Source: Propionibacteriaceae bacterium (GTDB lineage Bacteria; Actinomycetota; Actinomycetes; Propionibacteriales; Propionibacteriaceae). From it: a stretch of DNA of 54,884 nucleotides. The notes under the pieces are model-generated. The model worked only from the letters and a program-made list of their open reading frames with translations. It was not told where the DNA came from and ran no database searches. Positions 38,438 to 46,591 of the stretch are shown here, piece after piece. The translations under genes were made by a program, and so were the position numbers. How positions within the stretch are numbered: position 1 is the stretch's first letter; each line of letters starts with the position of its first letter. The DNA lies in the NCBI GenBank assembly GCA_030529455.1, contig JAUMWV010000006.1:1-54884 (forward strand), in the 5' to 3' direction.

Positions 38438-39208
38438 TTACCTTTCGCCTCGTGAAGCAAACGTCACACGCCGGTTCTCGGCCCTACCCGCGGCCGAGTC
38501 GTTGCTAGCGGCCGGGTCCTTCTCGCCCTTGGCGACGACCGACATCCGGTCGCGTGCCACTCCGGCCGCTACCAGCGCATCGACCACCCGCCGCGCCCGA
38601 GCCGCCCCGAGCTCGGCGCGGAAGGCGGCGGTGCGGCCGTTGTCGGTGTGCCCGGCAACTTCAACCTCAACTCGAGGGTTAGCCTTCAGCCAAGCGGCCA
38701 TCGCCCCCACCTTTTCCGTCTGCCCTGGGGTCATCTTGTCCGTCCCGCCCTCGAAATAAATGACAACCTTGGGCATGGGCGCAGGGGCCACAGAAGGCGT
38801 CGGTTTGATAGTGGGCGACGGCGCCGGAGAATTGCTCGCCGTCGGCTTCGGACGAGGCGTCACCGAATTACTCGCCGATGGGCTACCGAGAGATGCCCCC
38901 GGCGCCTTTGGCTGAGTCTGCGCAGGCGTCACGATGGGCCCCGGAGACTCCCCCTGACTAGCAAAAACGTTTGACACACCAGCGACTCCCCGCACGATCG
39001 CGACGGCCCGCTCCAGCTCCTCGGGCGAGGCCGCGCTGACCCCTGCGTCCCGGCCTGAAAACACGACGCGAGCTTGGGTTCCAGCGCGTTCCAGCGCCGC
39101 CTCGGCCTCGACCGACAGCGTCCTCTCGACCAGCCATGCTCCCCCGGCAGCGCCCGCGGCCACCGCAAGCGCGAGCCCGGCGGCAGCCACCAAACTTGAT
39201 CCGTTCAC
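38438..39208 (-). CDS. BON-like plus OmpA-family C-terminal domain envelope protein (ArfA-like layout)
   Basis: 256 residues. An N-terminal signal/anchor helix (about 5-25, VAAAGLALAVAAGAAGGAWL) is followed by a BON-like segment (ALERAGTQARVVFSGRDAGVSA, ELERAVAIVRGVAGVSNV). A Pro/Ser/Thr-rich linker (about 95-150) leads to an OmpA/MotB-type peptidoglycan-binding domain (VVIYFEGGTDKMTPGQ, VEVAGHTDNG, ARARRVVDALVAAGV, ENRRVTF). Mycobacterial ArfA (Rv0899) also combines BON and OmpA domains, so the comparison is useful, though overall similarity is untested. The GTG at 39208 has GGGGAGG upstream; earlier starts add residues without a signal. Confidence 0.78.
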   Translation of the reverse strand: MNGSSLVAAAGLALAVAAGAAGGAWLVERTLSVEAEAALERAGTQARVVFSGRDAGVSAASPEELERAVAIVRGVAGVSNVFASQGESPGPIVTPAQTQPKAPGASLGSPSASNSVTPRPKPTASNSPAPSPTIKPTPSVAPAPMPKVVIYFEGGTDKMTPGQTEKVGAMAAWLKANPRVEVEVAGHTDNGRTAAFRAELGAARARRVVDALVAAGVARDRMSVVAKGEKDPAASNDSAAGRAENRRVTFASRGER

Positions 39209-39237
39209 GTCACCTCCCCATGACATCCGACGACTGA

Positions 39238-39317
39238 CCATATATCGCAACCCGCCAGTGTGCCGGACTCTTGACCATCAAAGTTTCACACTTTTCGCGT
39301 TTTGTGGCGATATCTGG
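39238..39317. promoter_or_regulatory. Inverted-repeat pair between divergent OmpA-like and Roadblock genes
   Basis: CCATATATCGC (39238-39248) and GCGATATCTGG (39307-39317) form an 11-bp inverted repeat with one mismatch, 58 bp apart, one near each divergent gene. The leftward copy includes TATATG, a possible -10 of the OmpA-like gene. Confidence 0.4.
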
Positions 39318-39467
39318 CTCTCACCTCTTACCATTTCCCTCAACGAGGACCACATCTAAAAGGGGAGAAGATAGATGTCCGCGACCGCCTACAACTATGG
39401 GCCGAAGTATGCGACGACACCAGATCAGTCGAGCGTGACATATCTAGCAACGCCGGAAGGAAGTAAC

Positions 39468-39857
39468 ATGGACGGCAAGTACGGCAACAGCAAGCAGAGC
39501 GATCTGAGGCTAGTCATCACGGCCATCCGCCGTGCGATCCCGGAGCTCAACGGGGTCATGATCGCATCGCAGGATGGCCTGGCCATCGCACACGATTTCT
39601 CTGAGAGCGAGGCTGAACGCGTCGCCGCCATGGCAGCCACTGCGCTCGGCCTGGGCAAGCGCATCTCTGAACGCACCAACATGGGTGACCTCGCTGAGGC
39701 GGTCGTGCGCGGCCAGAACGGCTACCTGGTCGTCTATGGTGCGGGGGCTGACGCCGTGCTGGTGATGCAGGGTCCGATCGACTCGAATCTCGGCCTCATG
39801 CGGATCGAGGCCCGGGTCGCGTCCGTTGAGATCAAGCAACTCCTGTCGCGGGCCTGA
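39468..39857 (+). CDS. Roadblock/LC7 domain protein
   Basis: 129 residues with one Roadblock/LC7 domain: RLVITAIRRAIPELNGVMIASQDGLAIA, then the helix ESEAERVAAMAATALGLGKRI (core) and LVVYGAGADAVLVMQG, ending in the helix that packs on the sheet. Bacterial members work with small Ras-like GTPases (MglA/MglB) or in conservons, but neither a GTPase, a DUF742 protein nor a histidine kinase is nearby. I chose the ATG at 39468, with GGAAGGAAG upstream. An in-frame ATG at 39375 with AGGGGAG would add 31 residues and is also credible. The next gene, a protoglobin, starts 2 nt after the stop. Confidence 0.82.
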   Translation: MDGKYGNSKQSDLRLVITAIRRAIPELNGVMIASQDGLAIAHDFSESEAERVAAMAATALGLGKRISERTNMGDLAEAVVRGQNGYLVVYGAGADAVLVMQGPIDSNLGLMRIEARVASVEIKQLLSRA

Positions 39858-39859
39858 GC

Positions 39860-40453
39860 ATGGAGTCGATGCACGATATCGCGCAGGCAGCGCTCCAGCA
39901 GATGCCGCCGACGAGCAGGCTGCGCCAGGAAGACCGCGACATCATCCTGCGCAACAAAGACCACCTGCTGGAGCTTGGGCCGCTGATCGTCCAGTCCTTC
40001 TACGACACGCTGTACGATCATCCGCCGACCTCGGCCGTCTTCCAGGACGGGGAACGCCCGGCTCGGGAGGGCACGCTGGCCAACTGGTGGACGCGCACCG
40101 TCAACGGGCCGCTGGACGAGGACTACTTTGCCTGGATGGCGCTGGTCGGCCTCGTCCACGTGATCCGTAACGTGACCAACCCGATGATGCTCGCCATGTC
40201 GGACCATGTCGCAGGCCTGGTCGCGGAGAAGTCCCATGAGTTCCCGATCCCAGCCACTGAGCAGCAGGACCTCGTTGCCGCTTTCGGGCGGCTGGCTGCT
40301 TCCGTGCGGGCGATCATCACCTGGGGCTACGACCACGCGGTGAGCGCTGCGCTGTTTGAGGTCGCTGGCATGCCGGAAGCCCTGCTGGCGCGGCTACGCG
40401 ACCAAGAGATCATCACGGCGCTGCGCGACGCCCGGACTCAGCTGGCGACATAA
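39860..40453 (+). CDS. Protoglobin-domain heme protein
   Basis: 197 residues. It resembles protoglobin and globin-sensor domains: FYDTLYDHPPTSAVFQD (about 48-63) and the block DEDYFAWMALVGLVHVIRNV, where His100 is the likely proximal heme ligand (families have a similar VH motif), followed by TNPMMLAMSDHV. There is no output domain, unlike globin-coupled sensors. The start is 2 nt after the Roadblock stop, so the two proteins are probably made together and may interact. O2, CO or NO sensing is inferred, not shown. A 12-bp perfect hairpin follows. Confidence 0.78.
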   Translation: MESMHDIAQAALQQMPPTSRLRQEDRDIILRNKDHLLELGPLIVQSFYDTLYDHPPTSAVFQDGERPAREGTLANWWTRTVNGPLDEDYFAWMALVGLVHVIRNVTNPMMLAMSDHVAGLVAEKSHEFPIPATEQQDLVAAFGRLAASVRAIITWGYDHAVSAALFEVAGMPEALLARLRDQEIITALRDARTQLAT

Positions 40454-40463
40454 GCCGCATGTC

Positions 40464-40500
40464 CTTGGCCCCCGGGTGCTCAGCCAGGCCGGGGGCCAAG
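40464..40500. terminator. Bidirectional hairpin after the protoglobin gene
   Basis: Perfect 12-bp inverted repeat, CTTGGCCCCCGG (40464-40475) with CCGGGGGCCAAG (40489-40500). One arm lies within the last codons of the convergent methyltransferase gene. There is no U-tract on either side. Confidence 0.6.
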
Positions 40501-41613
40501 GAGCGCGACGCATTCCACGTGATGGGTCATCGGGAATAAGTCAAAAGCGCGCAGCTGCTTAGTCTGGTAGCCGTGTTCCCCAAACATCGCGAGGTCTCGG
40601 GCCAGCGTCGCCGGATCGCACGATACGTAGGCGATCCTGGACGGGCCGGTGGACGCGATCGCGGTCACGGCGCGCCTGCCCGCCCCAGACCTCGGCGGGT
40701 CGAGCACCACCAGGTCCGCCTGGGGTTTGATCCGAGACAGTACCCGCGCCACGTCCCCGCAGTGAAATACCGCCCGCGGAACATTGCGCCGGGCATGCCC
40801 GACAGCTTTCGCGTCCCCTTCGACGCCGACCACGTGGGCTCCCGCGTCCGACAGAAAACCGGCGAACAGGCCCACCCCGCAATACAGGTCGAGCGCGACC
40901 TGGCCGGGACGCGGCATGAGCGCCGTTAGGACCTCGGCGACCAGGGTGCTGGCAGCCGACGGGTGAACCTGCCAGAAACCGGTGGACGACACCGTGTACG
41001 AGCGGCCCTGGACCGCCTGGATCACGTCAGCGGGCACCCCGTCGAGCGCGACGGTATCGTCGGCGACGGTGACCTGTACCGTGTCTCGGCGCGACGACAG
41101 TTCGGCTCCGCGACCGCCCGGATGGGCGAGAAGGCAACCCTGATCCGGAAGCGGAACCACGCGGTGGGAGCGGGCCGCGCGCAGCCCCAGACCCTCCTCG
41201 CCCCGGTGGTACCGCATCCGTGTGCGCCAGCCCAGCTGCGGCTCGACGCGCTGCACTTCGCCCTTCCACGTGAGACCGGCTAGACGTTTCAGCTGATCGG
41301 CTACCACCTGGCGCTTCCACTCCAGTTGCGCCTCCCCACTCAGGTGCTGCAGGTCGCAGCCCCCGCACTCGCCCGCGATGGGGCACGGTGGGACCACCCG
41401 GTCTGGCGATGGCACATCAACGCTGACGACCTCGGCCCGCCAATAGGAAGAATGCGAGGTGTCGGTGACCCGGATCCAGACCCGCTCACCGGGAATCCCG
41501 CCCCGGACGAACACCACCCGGCCGTCCAGGCGCCCAACCGCCAGGCCGCCGCTCGCGACGCCGGTCAGTTCGATAGGACCGATGCGTTGTTTCGTTGTGT
41601 CTGCCTCGGCCAT
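40480..41613 (-). CDS. TrmA/RlmC-family RNA (uracil-5-)-methyltransferase
   Basis: 377 residues. An N-terminal TRAM domain (about 12-60) is followed by an iron-sulfur-type Cys set (CPIAGECGGCDLQHL), a linker domain, and the SAM methyltransferase with DLYCGVGLFAGFL, VLDPPRSGAGRR, the catalytic Cys in YVSCDPATLARD and the general base Glu in HHVECVALL. Target (tRNA U54 or 23S rRNA) is not decided by sequence. The ATG at 41613 is preferred because AAGGG lies 4 nt upstream; a GTG at 41625 would add four residues. It corresponds to Rv2689c. Confidence 0.88.
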   Translation of the reverse strand: MAEADTTKQRIGPIELTGVASGGLAVGRLDGRVVFVRGGIPGERVWIRVTDTSHSSYWRAEVVSVDVPSPDRVVPPCPIAGECGGCDLQHLSGEAQLEWKRQVVADQLKRLAGLTWKGEVQRVEPQLGWRTRMRYHRGEEGLGLRAARSHRVVPLPDQGCLLAHPGGRGAELSSRRDTVQVTVADDTVALDGVPADVIQAVQGRSYTVSSTGFWQVHPSAASTLVAEVLTALMPRPGQVALDLYCGVGLFAGFLSDAGAHVVGVEGDAKAVGHARRNVPRAVFHCGDVARVLSRIKPQADLVVLDPPRSGAGRRAVTAIASTGPSRIAYVSCDPATLARDLAMFGEHGYQTKQLRAFDLFPMTHHVECVALLGPRPG

Positions 41614-41695
41614 AACGCCCTTCACGCCTGCTCACTCTGCCCGGGCTGCACGCCCGCACCCTAGTCTATGCGGCCTCGCCACGGCGGCCATCACG

Positions 41696-41701
41696 TACAG
41701 T
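41696..41701 (+). promoter_or_regulatory. -10 box TACAGT before the kinase-fold gene
   Basis: TACAGT ends 6 nt before the ATG at 41708, with no Shine-Dalgarno sequence. Confidence 0.45.
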
Positions 41702-41707
41702 GATCGC

Positions 41708-42847
41708 ATGGCACGGCGCGAAGCACTCGACTTGCCCCTCGGCGACTCCGTTCCGGCGCTCATCCGGGACGTGCTCTGCCTTGCCAGGAACCGCGACATC
41801 AATGTCACGATGGAGCGGCGCCACCACCGCCCCGGGCTCGACGATAGCGCCATCTTCCGCGTTGGCGTTGGCGATCCCGCCGCGGAGCGTTTCGTGGTCT
41901 TGACCACGGCCCGGCTGGAAGCACGGCACGCGACCTCCATGCCCGGGGTGTACGGCTGGGTCCACCCCCACGACCCCCGGCTGACCGGCCTTCCCTTCGC
42001 TACCGACCCGTCGCTGGTCGGGGCCTGGCTCGGCGAGCCGGAGGTATCGCTCACCACCGTCAGCTACCGCCCCCTGCGCCGCTGCGTGCTCCGGGCACAG
42101 GGCAGCCGGACCCGGTATCTAAAAGTCTTGGTCCCCGGCAACGCCGATGGGCTGTTGCGGCGGCACGCGATCCTCCAGGACATCTCCCCGCGGGCCGTCC
42201 CAAGCCCGGCACCCGGCGTGGTCCTGCTGGAAGGGGTCGATGGCCGCTCCCTGGCGGAGAGCTACGCGGCCTGGCACCGCTACGGTGAGCAGATCCCGGA
42301 GTGGGGCTCGGTGTCCGGGTTGCTCGACTCGTTGCCCGCCGAGGTACTGTCCCTTCCTCCCCGCCGCGCGTGGTCGGACCGCCTCGACTTCTACACCACG
42401 GCTGCCAGGGCCATCCTGCCCGGGCATCTCGCCGAGATCGACGATCTCGAACGGCGTCTCCAACCGCTGCTCGATCAGCTGCCACGAGGCCCCCTCGTGC
42501 CCAGTCACGGCGATTTCTACGAGGCGAACATCTTCGCCACCGGCGCCCGCGTCCACACACTCATCGACGTCGACTCCGTCGGGCCCGGCTACCGCGTGGA
42601 CGACTACGCATGCCTGCTGGGCCACCTGGCGGTGCTCCCGGACCTCTCCCCCAAGCACTACGCCAGCACCGGCGAGATCCTGCACCGGTGGACCGAACTC
42701 GCCTCCCAGGAGGTCCACCCCGGGGCGCTCCGCGCTCGCGTGGCAGGTGTGCTAGTCAGTCTCTGCATCGGCGCGCAGCCTCCCCGCAGCACGAGGCGGC
42801 TCACCCTCGCCCGGGAATGGCTCCGTTCGGCCGAGCAGTTTGCCTGA
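41708..42847 (+). CDS. Aminoglycoside/choline-kinase-fold (APH family) phosphotransferase
   Basis: 379 residues. The C-terminal half has the APH-family catalytic loop SHGDFYEANIF (about 264-274) and the metal-binding LIDVDSVGPGY, which replaces the DFG-like IDWE. The N-terminal lobe with the Lys (RYLKVL, about 135-140) is divergent but placed correctly. Likely a small-molecule kinase; substrate unknown, and resistance is not implied. It stands between the RNA methyltransferase and the TrkA pair, where mycobacteria have an amino-acid permease gene. Confidence 0.8.
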   Translation: MARREALDLPLGDSVPALIRDVLCLARNRDINVTMERRHHRPGLDDSAIFRVGVGDPAAERFVVLTTARLEARHATSMPGVYGWVHPHDPRLTGLPFATDPSLVGAWLGEPEVSLTTVSYRPLRRCVLRAQGSRTRYLKVLVPGNADGLLRRHAILQDISPRAVPSPAPGVVLLEGVDGRSLAESYAAWHRYGEQIPEWGSVSGLLDSLPAEVLSLPPRRAWSDRLDFYTTAARAILPGHLAEIDDLERRLQPLLDQLPRGPLVPSHGDFYEANIFATGARVHTLIDVDSVGPGYRVDDYACLLGHLAVLPDLSPKHYASTGEILHRWTELASQEVHPGALRARVAGVLVSLCIGAQPPRSTRRLTLAREWLRSAEQFA

Positions 42848-42888
42848 AGCGGCCCCGCCCCCACGTTTCGCTAGAACACAAACTGCGG

Positions 42889-42894
42889 TACCGT
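42889..42894 (+). promoter_or_regulatory. -10 box TACCGT before the first trkA gene
   Basis: TACCGT, 6 nt, then the GTG at 42901, with no ribosome site. A leaderless mRNA is likely. Confidence 0.45.
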
Positions 42895-42900
42895 CAGGGC

Positions 42901-43563
42901 GTGCATATCGTCATCATGGGGTGCGGTCGCGTCGGAGCCTCACTGGCCCGGGGCCTTGAGGCCCGCGGCCACTCGGTGGCAGTGATCGACGCGAGTTCTG
43001 AGGCCTTCCGAAGGCTGGGTTCCGGCTTCAAAGGCATCACGGTCAAAGGAGTCGGTTTCGACCGGGAGGTGCTCGAACAGGCCGAGATCCGGCGGGCGGA
43101 CGCCTTCGCCGCGGTCTCCAGCGGGGACAACTCCAATATCCTCGCCGCCCGCGTCGTCCGGGAGGTCTACCACGTCACTAACGTCGTCGCCCGGATCTAC
43201 GACCAGGGCCGCGCCGAGGTGTACGAGAGGCTCGGCATCCCCACGGTCGCGACGGTCAAGTGGACCGCAACACAGGTCATGCGCCGACTGCTGCCGGAGG
43301 GATCGGAGCCGGTGTGGCGCGACCCGTCGGGCAACGCCAGGCTGATCCAGGTCGCCGTGCATTCCGGCTGGGTCGGCCAGCGGGTGGGCGCGATGTCAGA
43401 AGCCGCGCGGACGCCGCTGCCCTTCATCGTGCGGTTCGGGACCGGCATGGTGCCCACTCCCACCACGGTGTTCCAGGACGGCGACATCCTGTACGCGGCC
43501 GCCGAGACCGAACGCACGTCCGAGCTTGAGGCCCTGTTCGCCCAGCCCCCCGCCCGCCACTGA
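42901..43563 (+). CDS. TrkA-type potassium-uptake regulator, first of a pair
   Basis: 220 residues with one RCK module: an N-terminal Rossmann domain (VIMGCGRVGASLARGL, AVIDAS, Asp-Arg region at DNSNILAARVVREV) and a C-terminal RCK_C domain (VGQRVGAMSEAARTPLPFIVRF). It is a soluble NAD(H)/nucleotide-binding gating subunit of a Trk/Ktr potassium channel. The following gene encodes a second such protein, and the pair matches ceoB/ceoC of mycobacteria. No channel-forming subunit is in the window. The GTG start is chosen because the frame and Rossmann motif begin here. Confidence 0.88.
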   Translation: MHIVIMGCGRVGASLARGLEARGHSVAVIDASSEAFRRLGSGFKGITVKGVGFDREVLEQAEIRRADAFAAVSSGDNSNILAARVVREVYHVTNVVARIYDQGRAEVYERLGIPTVATVKWTATQVMRRLLPEGSEPVWRDPSGNARLIQVAVHSGWVGQRVGAMSEAARTPLPFIVRFGTGMVPTPTTVFQDGDILYAAAETERTSELEALFAQPPARH

Positions 43564-43573
43564 TCGGAGAACC

Positions 43574-44260
43574 ATGCGCGTCGCTATCGCCGGAGCCGGC
43601 AACGTCGGCCGCTCCATCGCCCGGGAGCTCATCGCCAACGGACACCAGGTGCTGCTGATCGACAAAGATCCGCGCGCCATGAAGACCGACACGGTCCCCG
43701 GAGCGGACTGGTTCCAGGCCGACGCCTGTGAACTCGCATCGCTGGAGGAGGCGCAGCTGGAATCCTGCGACGTGTGCATCGCGGCGACCGGGGACGACAA
43801 GGTCAACCTCGTGCACTCGCTGCTGGCGAAGACCGAGTTCGGTGTCCCGCGCACCGTCGGCCGAGTCAACCACCCCGGCAACGAATGGATGTTCGACGAG
43901 GTCTGGGGAGTCGACGTCGCGGTCTCCACCCCCAGCCTGATCACCGCCCTGGTCGAGGAGGCCGTCACCGTCGGCGACCTGGTTCGCCTCATGACCTTCA
44001 AGCGCAGCGCCACCGACCTGGTCGAGATGACGCTGCCAGCCGATTCCCCCTTCATCGGCACGGCCGTCGGCGACCTAGAGCTGCCCCGCGACGCCGTCCT
44101 CACCGCGATCATCCGCGGTGGCCAGCCCAAGGCCCCCAACCCGTCCGACACGCTGAGCAGCGGCGACGAGCTGCTATTCATCGTCGGCCAGGATGTGCAG
44201 ACCGAGCTCAGCAACATGCTGAACCCTCGCCCAGCGGACGAGGAGTTCAGCGAGGACTGA
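43574..44260 (+). CDS. TrkA-type potassium-uptake regulator, second of a pair
   Basis: 228 residues with the same layout as its neighbour. The Rossmann motif VAIAGAGNVGRSIARELI begins at the second residue, LLIDKD ends the first strand pair, and the RCK_C-like end runs to about 210 (AVGDLELPRDAVLTAIIRGGQ). An acidic tail follows. ATG has GGAGA 4 nt upstream and lies 10 bp after the first trkA gene. The two probably form a heteromeric gating ring. Confidence 0.88.
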   Translation: MRVAIAGAGNVGRSIARELIANGHQVLLIDKDPRAMKTDTVPGADWFQADACELASLEEAQLESCDVCIAATGDDKVNLVHSLLAKTEFGVPRTVGRVNHPGNEWMFDEVWGVDVAVSTPSLITALVEEAVTVGDLVRLMTFKRSATDLVEMTLPADSPFIGTAVGDLELPRDAVLTAIIRGGQPKAPNPSDTLSSGDELLFIVGQDVQTELSNMLNPRPADEEFSED

Positions 44261-44278
44261 ACCCCGGCGGGAGCCGCG

Positions 44279-44641
44279 TCAGCTGAGCAGCTGGTAGTCC
44301 GGGTTGTAGACGACCAGGTCGTCTCCCCGCCTAGTCAGGCGGCCGACGACCTTGACCCGTCGCCCCTCTTCGACGCCGGGAATGCTGCGCCTGCCCATCC
44401 AGATCAGCGTCACGGTGCCGGTGCCGTCATCGACCTTAGCCTCCAGCCAGCCGCCGCCGCTGCCGCGCCCCACCCCGGTCGAGGAGATGCGGCCGCAGAT
44501 CACCACCCGGGAACGGTCCGCGCAGCGGTTCAGGGGTTCGGCGCCCACGCTGTCCTCAACGGCAGCGGGCTCAGTCTCCGGCCTTCTCAGCAGGCGCCGG
44601 AGCCTCGTCATGAAGCCACTCGTGTTCGAGGCAGCGGTCAT
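44279..44641 (-). CDS. OB-fold nucleic-acid-binding protein
   Basis: 120 residues. A basic N-terminal helix (TRLRRLLRRPE) is followed by an OB-fold of the tRNA_anti type: SRVVICGRISSTGVGRG, LEAKVDDGTGTVTLIWMGRRSIPGV (core), VVGRLTRRGDDLVVYNPDYQLL. This is the Rv2694c-like protein that accompanies trkA and dut genes in actinobacteria. Function unknown; RNA or DNA binding is inferred from the fold. The ATG shares one base with the DUF3710 stop (TGATG). The DUF3159 gene usually next to it is absent. Confidence 0.82.
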   Translation of the reverse strand: MTAASNTSGFMTRLRRLLRRPETEPAAVEDSVGAEPLNRCADRSRVVICGRISSTGVGRGSGGGWLEAKVDDGTGTVTLIWMGRRSIPGVEEGRRVKVVGRLTRRGDDLVVYNPDYQLLS

Positions 44642-45330
44642 CACGCCTGCATCATTCCCTGCGGCACTCGCATCGGGATGATGGCCCCGGCCGCAGCGGG
44701 GTGGGAATCCCGCCGCACGACGGTGTTGGCGAAGAACTCGAACAATTCGAGGGTCTCCCCCTCGAGCTCTAGCTGTTGGGCCGCCTTACCGAACAGCACG
44801 CCCCGCAATAGCCAGCGCGGGCCCTGAACCAGCCAGATCCGGGATACGTGCAGCAGCCGCTCACCGTTCTGACCCGTCAGCGGCAGCACCTGCCTGATCT
44901 CGGCGCCGAACGGACCCTGCGCCACCGTCGCGGTGCCACCAGAGGCCTCGGTCTCGGCGATCATGGCCGCTCGCACCTCGGCCAGCATAGATGCCGCCTT
45001 GGGCGCGGCGAACACGGCCATCTCGATCGCCGACTCGCCCTTGGTCGCCAGCGTGGCCACGACGTGCTGGCTCTCTTCGTCGACCTGGAGCTGGAGCCCC
45101 ATCTCGGGCATCGGCGTCAGCACCAGCGCGCCGAGATCGATGCGCGCGACATCGTCGGCGTCTAGGTCGACCTCGCTGATGTCGAACGGCCCCTCTGCCC
45201 GCCAGTCCTGGCTGTCCAGCCCGGCCCATTCGTCCCCAGCGGGGTCCTGCTGTTCTCCGGTGGCCGGGTCGAGGTCGTCCTCGATCGGGGACTCCACGAC
45301 GGCATCGCGCTTCTTACGCCCAAAGATCAC
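44641..45330 (-). CDS. DUF3710 family protein
   Basis: 229 residues. An acidic Asp/Glu-rich N-terminus (15-50) precedes the DUF3710 domain: GPFDISEVDLDADDVARIDLGAL (core), MGLQLQVDEESQHVVA, AAPKAASMLAEVRAAM and PRWLLRGVLFGKAA, typical of the family. Function unknown. The GTG at 45330 with GGGAGAG upstream is chosen. The order dut, DUF3710, OB-fold matches Rv2697c-Rv2694c. Confidence 0.9.
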   Translation of the reverse strand: MIFGRKKRDAVVESPIEDDLDPATGEQQDPAGDEWAGLDSQDWRAEGPFDISEVDLDADDVARIDLGALVLTPMPEMGLQLQVDEESQHVVATLATKGESAIEMAVFAAPKAASMLAEVRAAMIAETEASGGTATVAQGPFGAEIRQVLPLTGQNGERLLHVSRIWLVQGPRWLLRGVLFGKAAQQLELEGETLELFEFFANTVVRRDSHPAAAGAIIPMRVPQGMMQA

Positions 45331-45346
45331 TTTCTCTCTCCCGGTA

Positions 45347-45811
45347 TTACGCCCCTGGGGCGGCGCCCAAGCCGGACGCACCGCCAGTAGAACCATAGCC
45401 CCCACTGCCTCGCGGGGTCTCATCCAGTTCGTCAACCTGGACGAACTCCGCACGGATGAACGGCACGACGACCAGCTGGGCGATCCGGTCGCCCCGGTCG
45501 ATGCGGATCGTCTCGCGTGGGTCGAGGTTGACGAGGCATACCCTGATCTCCCCACGGTAGCCCGAGTCAATGACTCCCGGCGAATTGACGATGCTCAGCC
45601 CGCGACGCGCCGCCAGGCCGGACCGGGGCGTCACCAGCCCGGCCGTGCCCGGGGGCAGCGCGATCGCCACGCCGGTGCCGACCAGTGCCCGCTCCCCCGG
45701 CGCGAGATCCACGGGCTCGGCGGCGAACAGGTCGGCCCCCGCGTCGCCAGGCAGCGCGTACCTCGGCGCGCGCCCGGCATCACTCGTCGGCGTCCAGGCG
45801 ACCTCTGTCAC
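45347..45811 (-). CDS. dut: dUTP diphosphatase
   Basis: Trimeric dUTPase, 154 residues. All five motifs are visible: [30 protein letters not shown] (motifs 2-3, core), [16 protein letters not shown] and the C-terminal P-loop-like [10 protein letters not shown]. Keeps uracil out of DNA and makes dUMP for thymidylate synthesis. The GTG at 45811 lies within the last 32 bases of the DUF3093 gene, in another frame, which is a long overlap; an internal start would remove conserved N-terminal strands. Confidence 0.94.
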   Translation of the reverse strand: MTEVAWTPTSDAGRAPRYALPGDAGADLFAAEPVDLAPGERALVGTGVAIALPPGTAGLVTPRSGLAARRGLSIVNSPGVIDSGYRGEIRVCLVNLDPRETIRIDRGDRIAQLVVVPFIRAEFVQVDELDETPRGSGGYGSTGGASGLGAAPGA

Positions 45812-46262
45812 GGCCCGCCCCCTTCCTCGAGGCCTCAATGGCGGCCACGGCCTCATCCGGACGCCGGGAGCTCACCAGCCAGTAGGGATGCGGGTCGGCG
45901 TCATCGCAGACCTCGATCCGCACCGCGGTCTTGATGTAGGGTCGGGTCACCAGGTAGGCGCGGGGGTCGCACTCCCGGGAGAGCAGCCGGGCAGTGGTCT
46001 GCTCGTCCAGAGCGCTAACCTCACCCAGCCAAGCCCATTCCAGGCGGGCACCCGAAACATCGACGCCGTCCCGGTCGACCGCCAGCCAGGCCCAGCCGTA
46101 ACCAGTGAGCAGCGCCGCGGCGGTCCCGCAGAACACCAGCGCGGACCCGATACCGAACGCGGGACCGAGAAAAGCCCACACCGACGTCGTCATCCCCGCC
46201 ACGAAACCGGCCGCGACCAGCCACCACCACAGCGGCGCCACCAAACGTTCCCGATACCTCAC
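45780..46262 (-). CDS. DUF3093 family membrane protein
   Basis: 160 residues. The family opening [21 protein letters not shown] and a second membrane helix (about 40-60, [21 protein letters not shown] core) are clear, followed by a cytosolic PH-like part ([20 protein letters not shown]) and the [18 protein letters not shown] block. Function unknown. GTG at 46262 is chosen over the GTG at 46268, because the -10 box TAGGTT lies exactly 6 nt before it. It overlaps dut by 32 nt. Confidence 0.85.
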   Translation of the reverse strand: MRYRERLVAPLWWWLVAAGFVAGMTTSVWAFLGPAFGIGSALVFCGTAAALLTGYGWAWLAVDRDGVDVSGARLEWAWLGEVSALDEQTTARLLSRECDPRAYLVTRPYIKTAVRIEVCDDADPHPYWLVSSRRPDEAVAAIEASRKGAGRDRGRLDADE

Positions 46263-46268
46263 CCGCAC

Positions 46269-46274
46269 AACCTA
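46269..46274 (-). promoter_or_regulatory. -10 box TAGGTT before the DUF3093 gene
   Basis: TAGGTT, 6 nt, then the GTG at 46262; no ribosome site. It probably drives the DUF3093-dut-DUF3710-OB run. Confidence 0.45.
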
Positions 46275-46310
46275 CCGCGTCATAATGGTGCGATCGCGAA
46301 AGGAGAACCC

Positions 46311-46568
46311 GTGAACTTGCCGGAGAAGTTCGTCTGGCGCCTGTACAGCGCAGCCGTCGGCACCATCACCACCGTGATCGCCCAGAAGGCGGTCTCCAAA
46401 GCCTGGCAGCTCGCCACCGGAGAGCAGCCCCCGGACCCGCACGATCCCGAGGTCCCCACCGGCGAGGCCATCGCCTGGGTGCTGGCCACCGGCATTGGGG
46501 TCGGTGTCAGCCAGCTGCTGATGAGCCGCTATCTGGGTCGCCGCCAGGAGGTCCAGCCCGGCCTCTAG
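46311..46568 (+). CDS. DUF4235 small membrane-associated protein
   Basis: 85 residues: KFVWRLYSAAVGTITTVIAQKAV, a Pro/Asp-rich loop (PPDPHDPEVPTGEAIAW) and a second hydrophobic segment (VLATGIGVGVSQLLM), the usual DUF4235 layout. Function unknown. The GTG has AAAGGAG 5 nt upstream, so the start is secure. Confidence 0.85.
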   Translation: MNLPEKFVWRLYSAAVGTITTVIAQKAVSKAWQLATGEQPPDPHDPEVPTGEAIAWVLATGIGVGVSQLLMSRYLGRRQEVQPGL

Positions 46569-46591
46569 CGTCCGCTTCGTCGCGGGGGCCG

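Noticed and set aside
41708..42847. Aminoglycoside resistance gene
   Set aside because: Only the kinase fold is supported; the position in a conserved core neighbourhood argues for a housekeeping small-molecule kinase.
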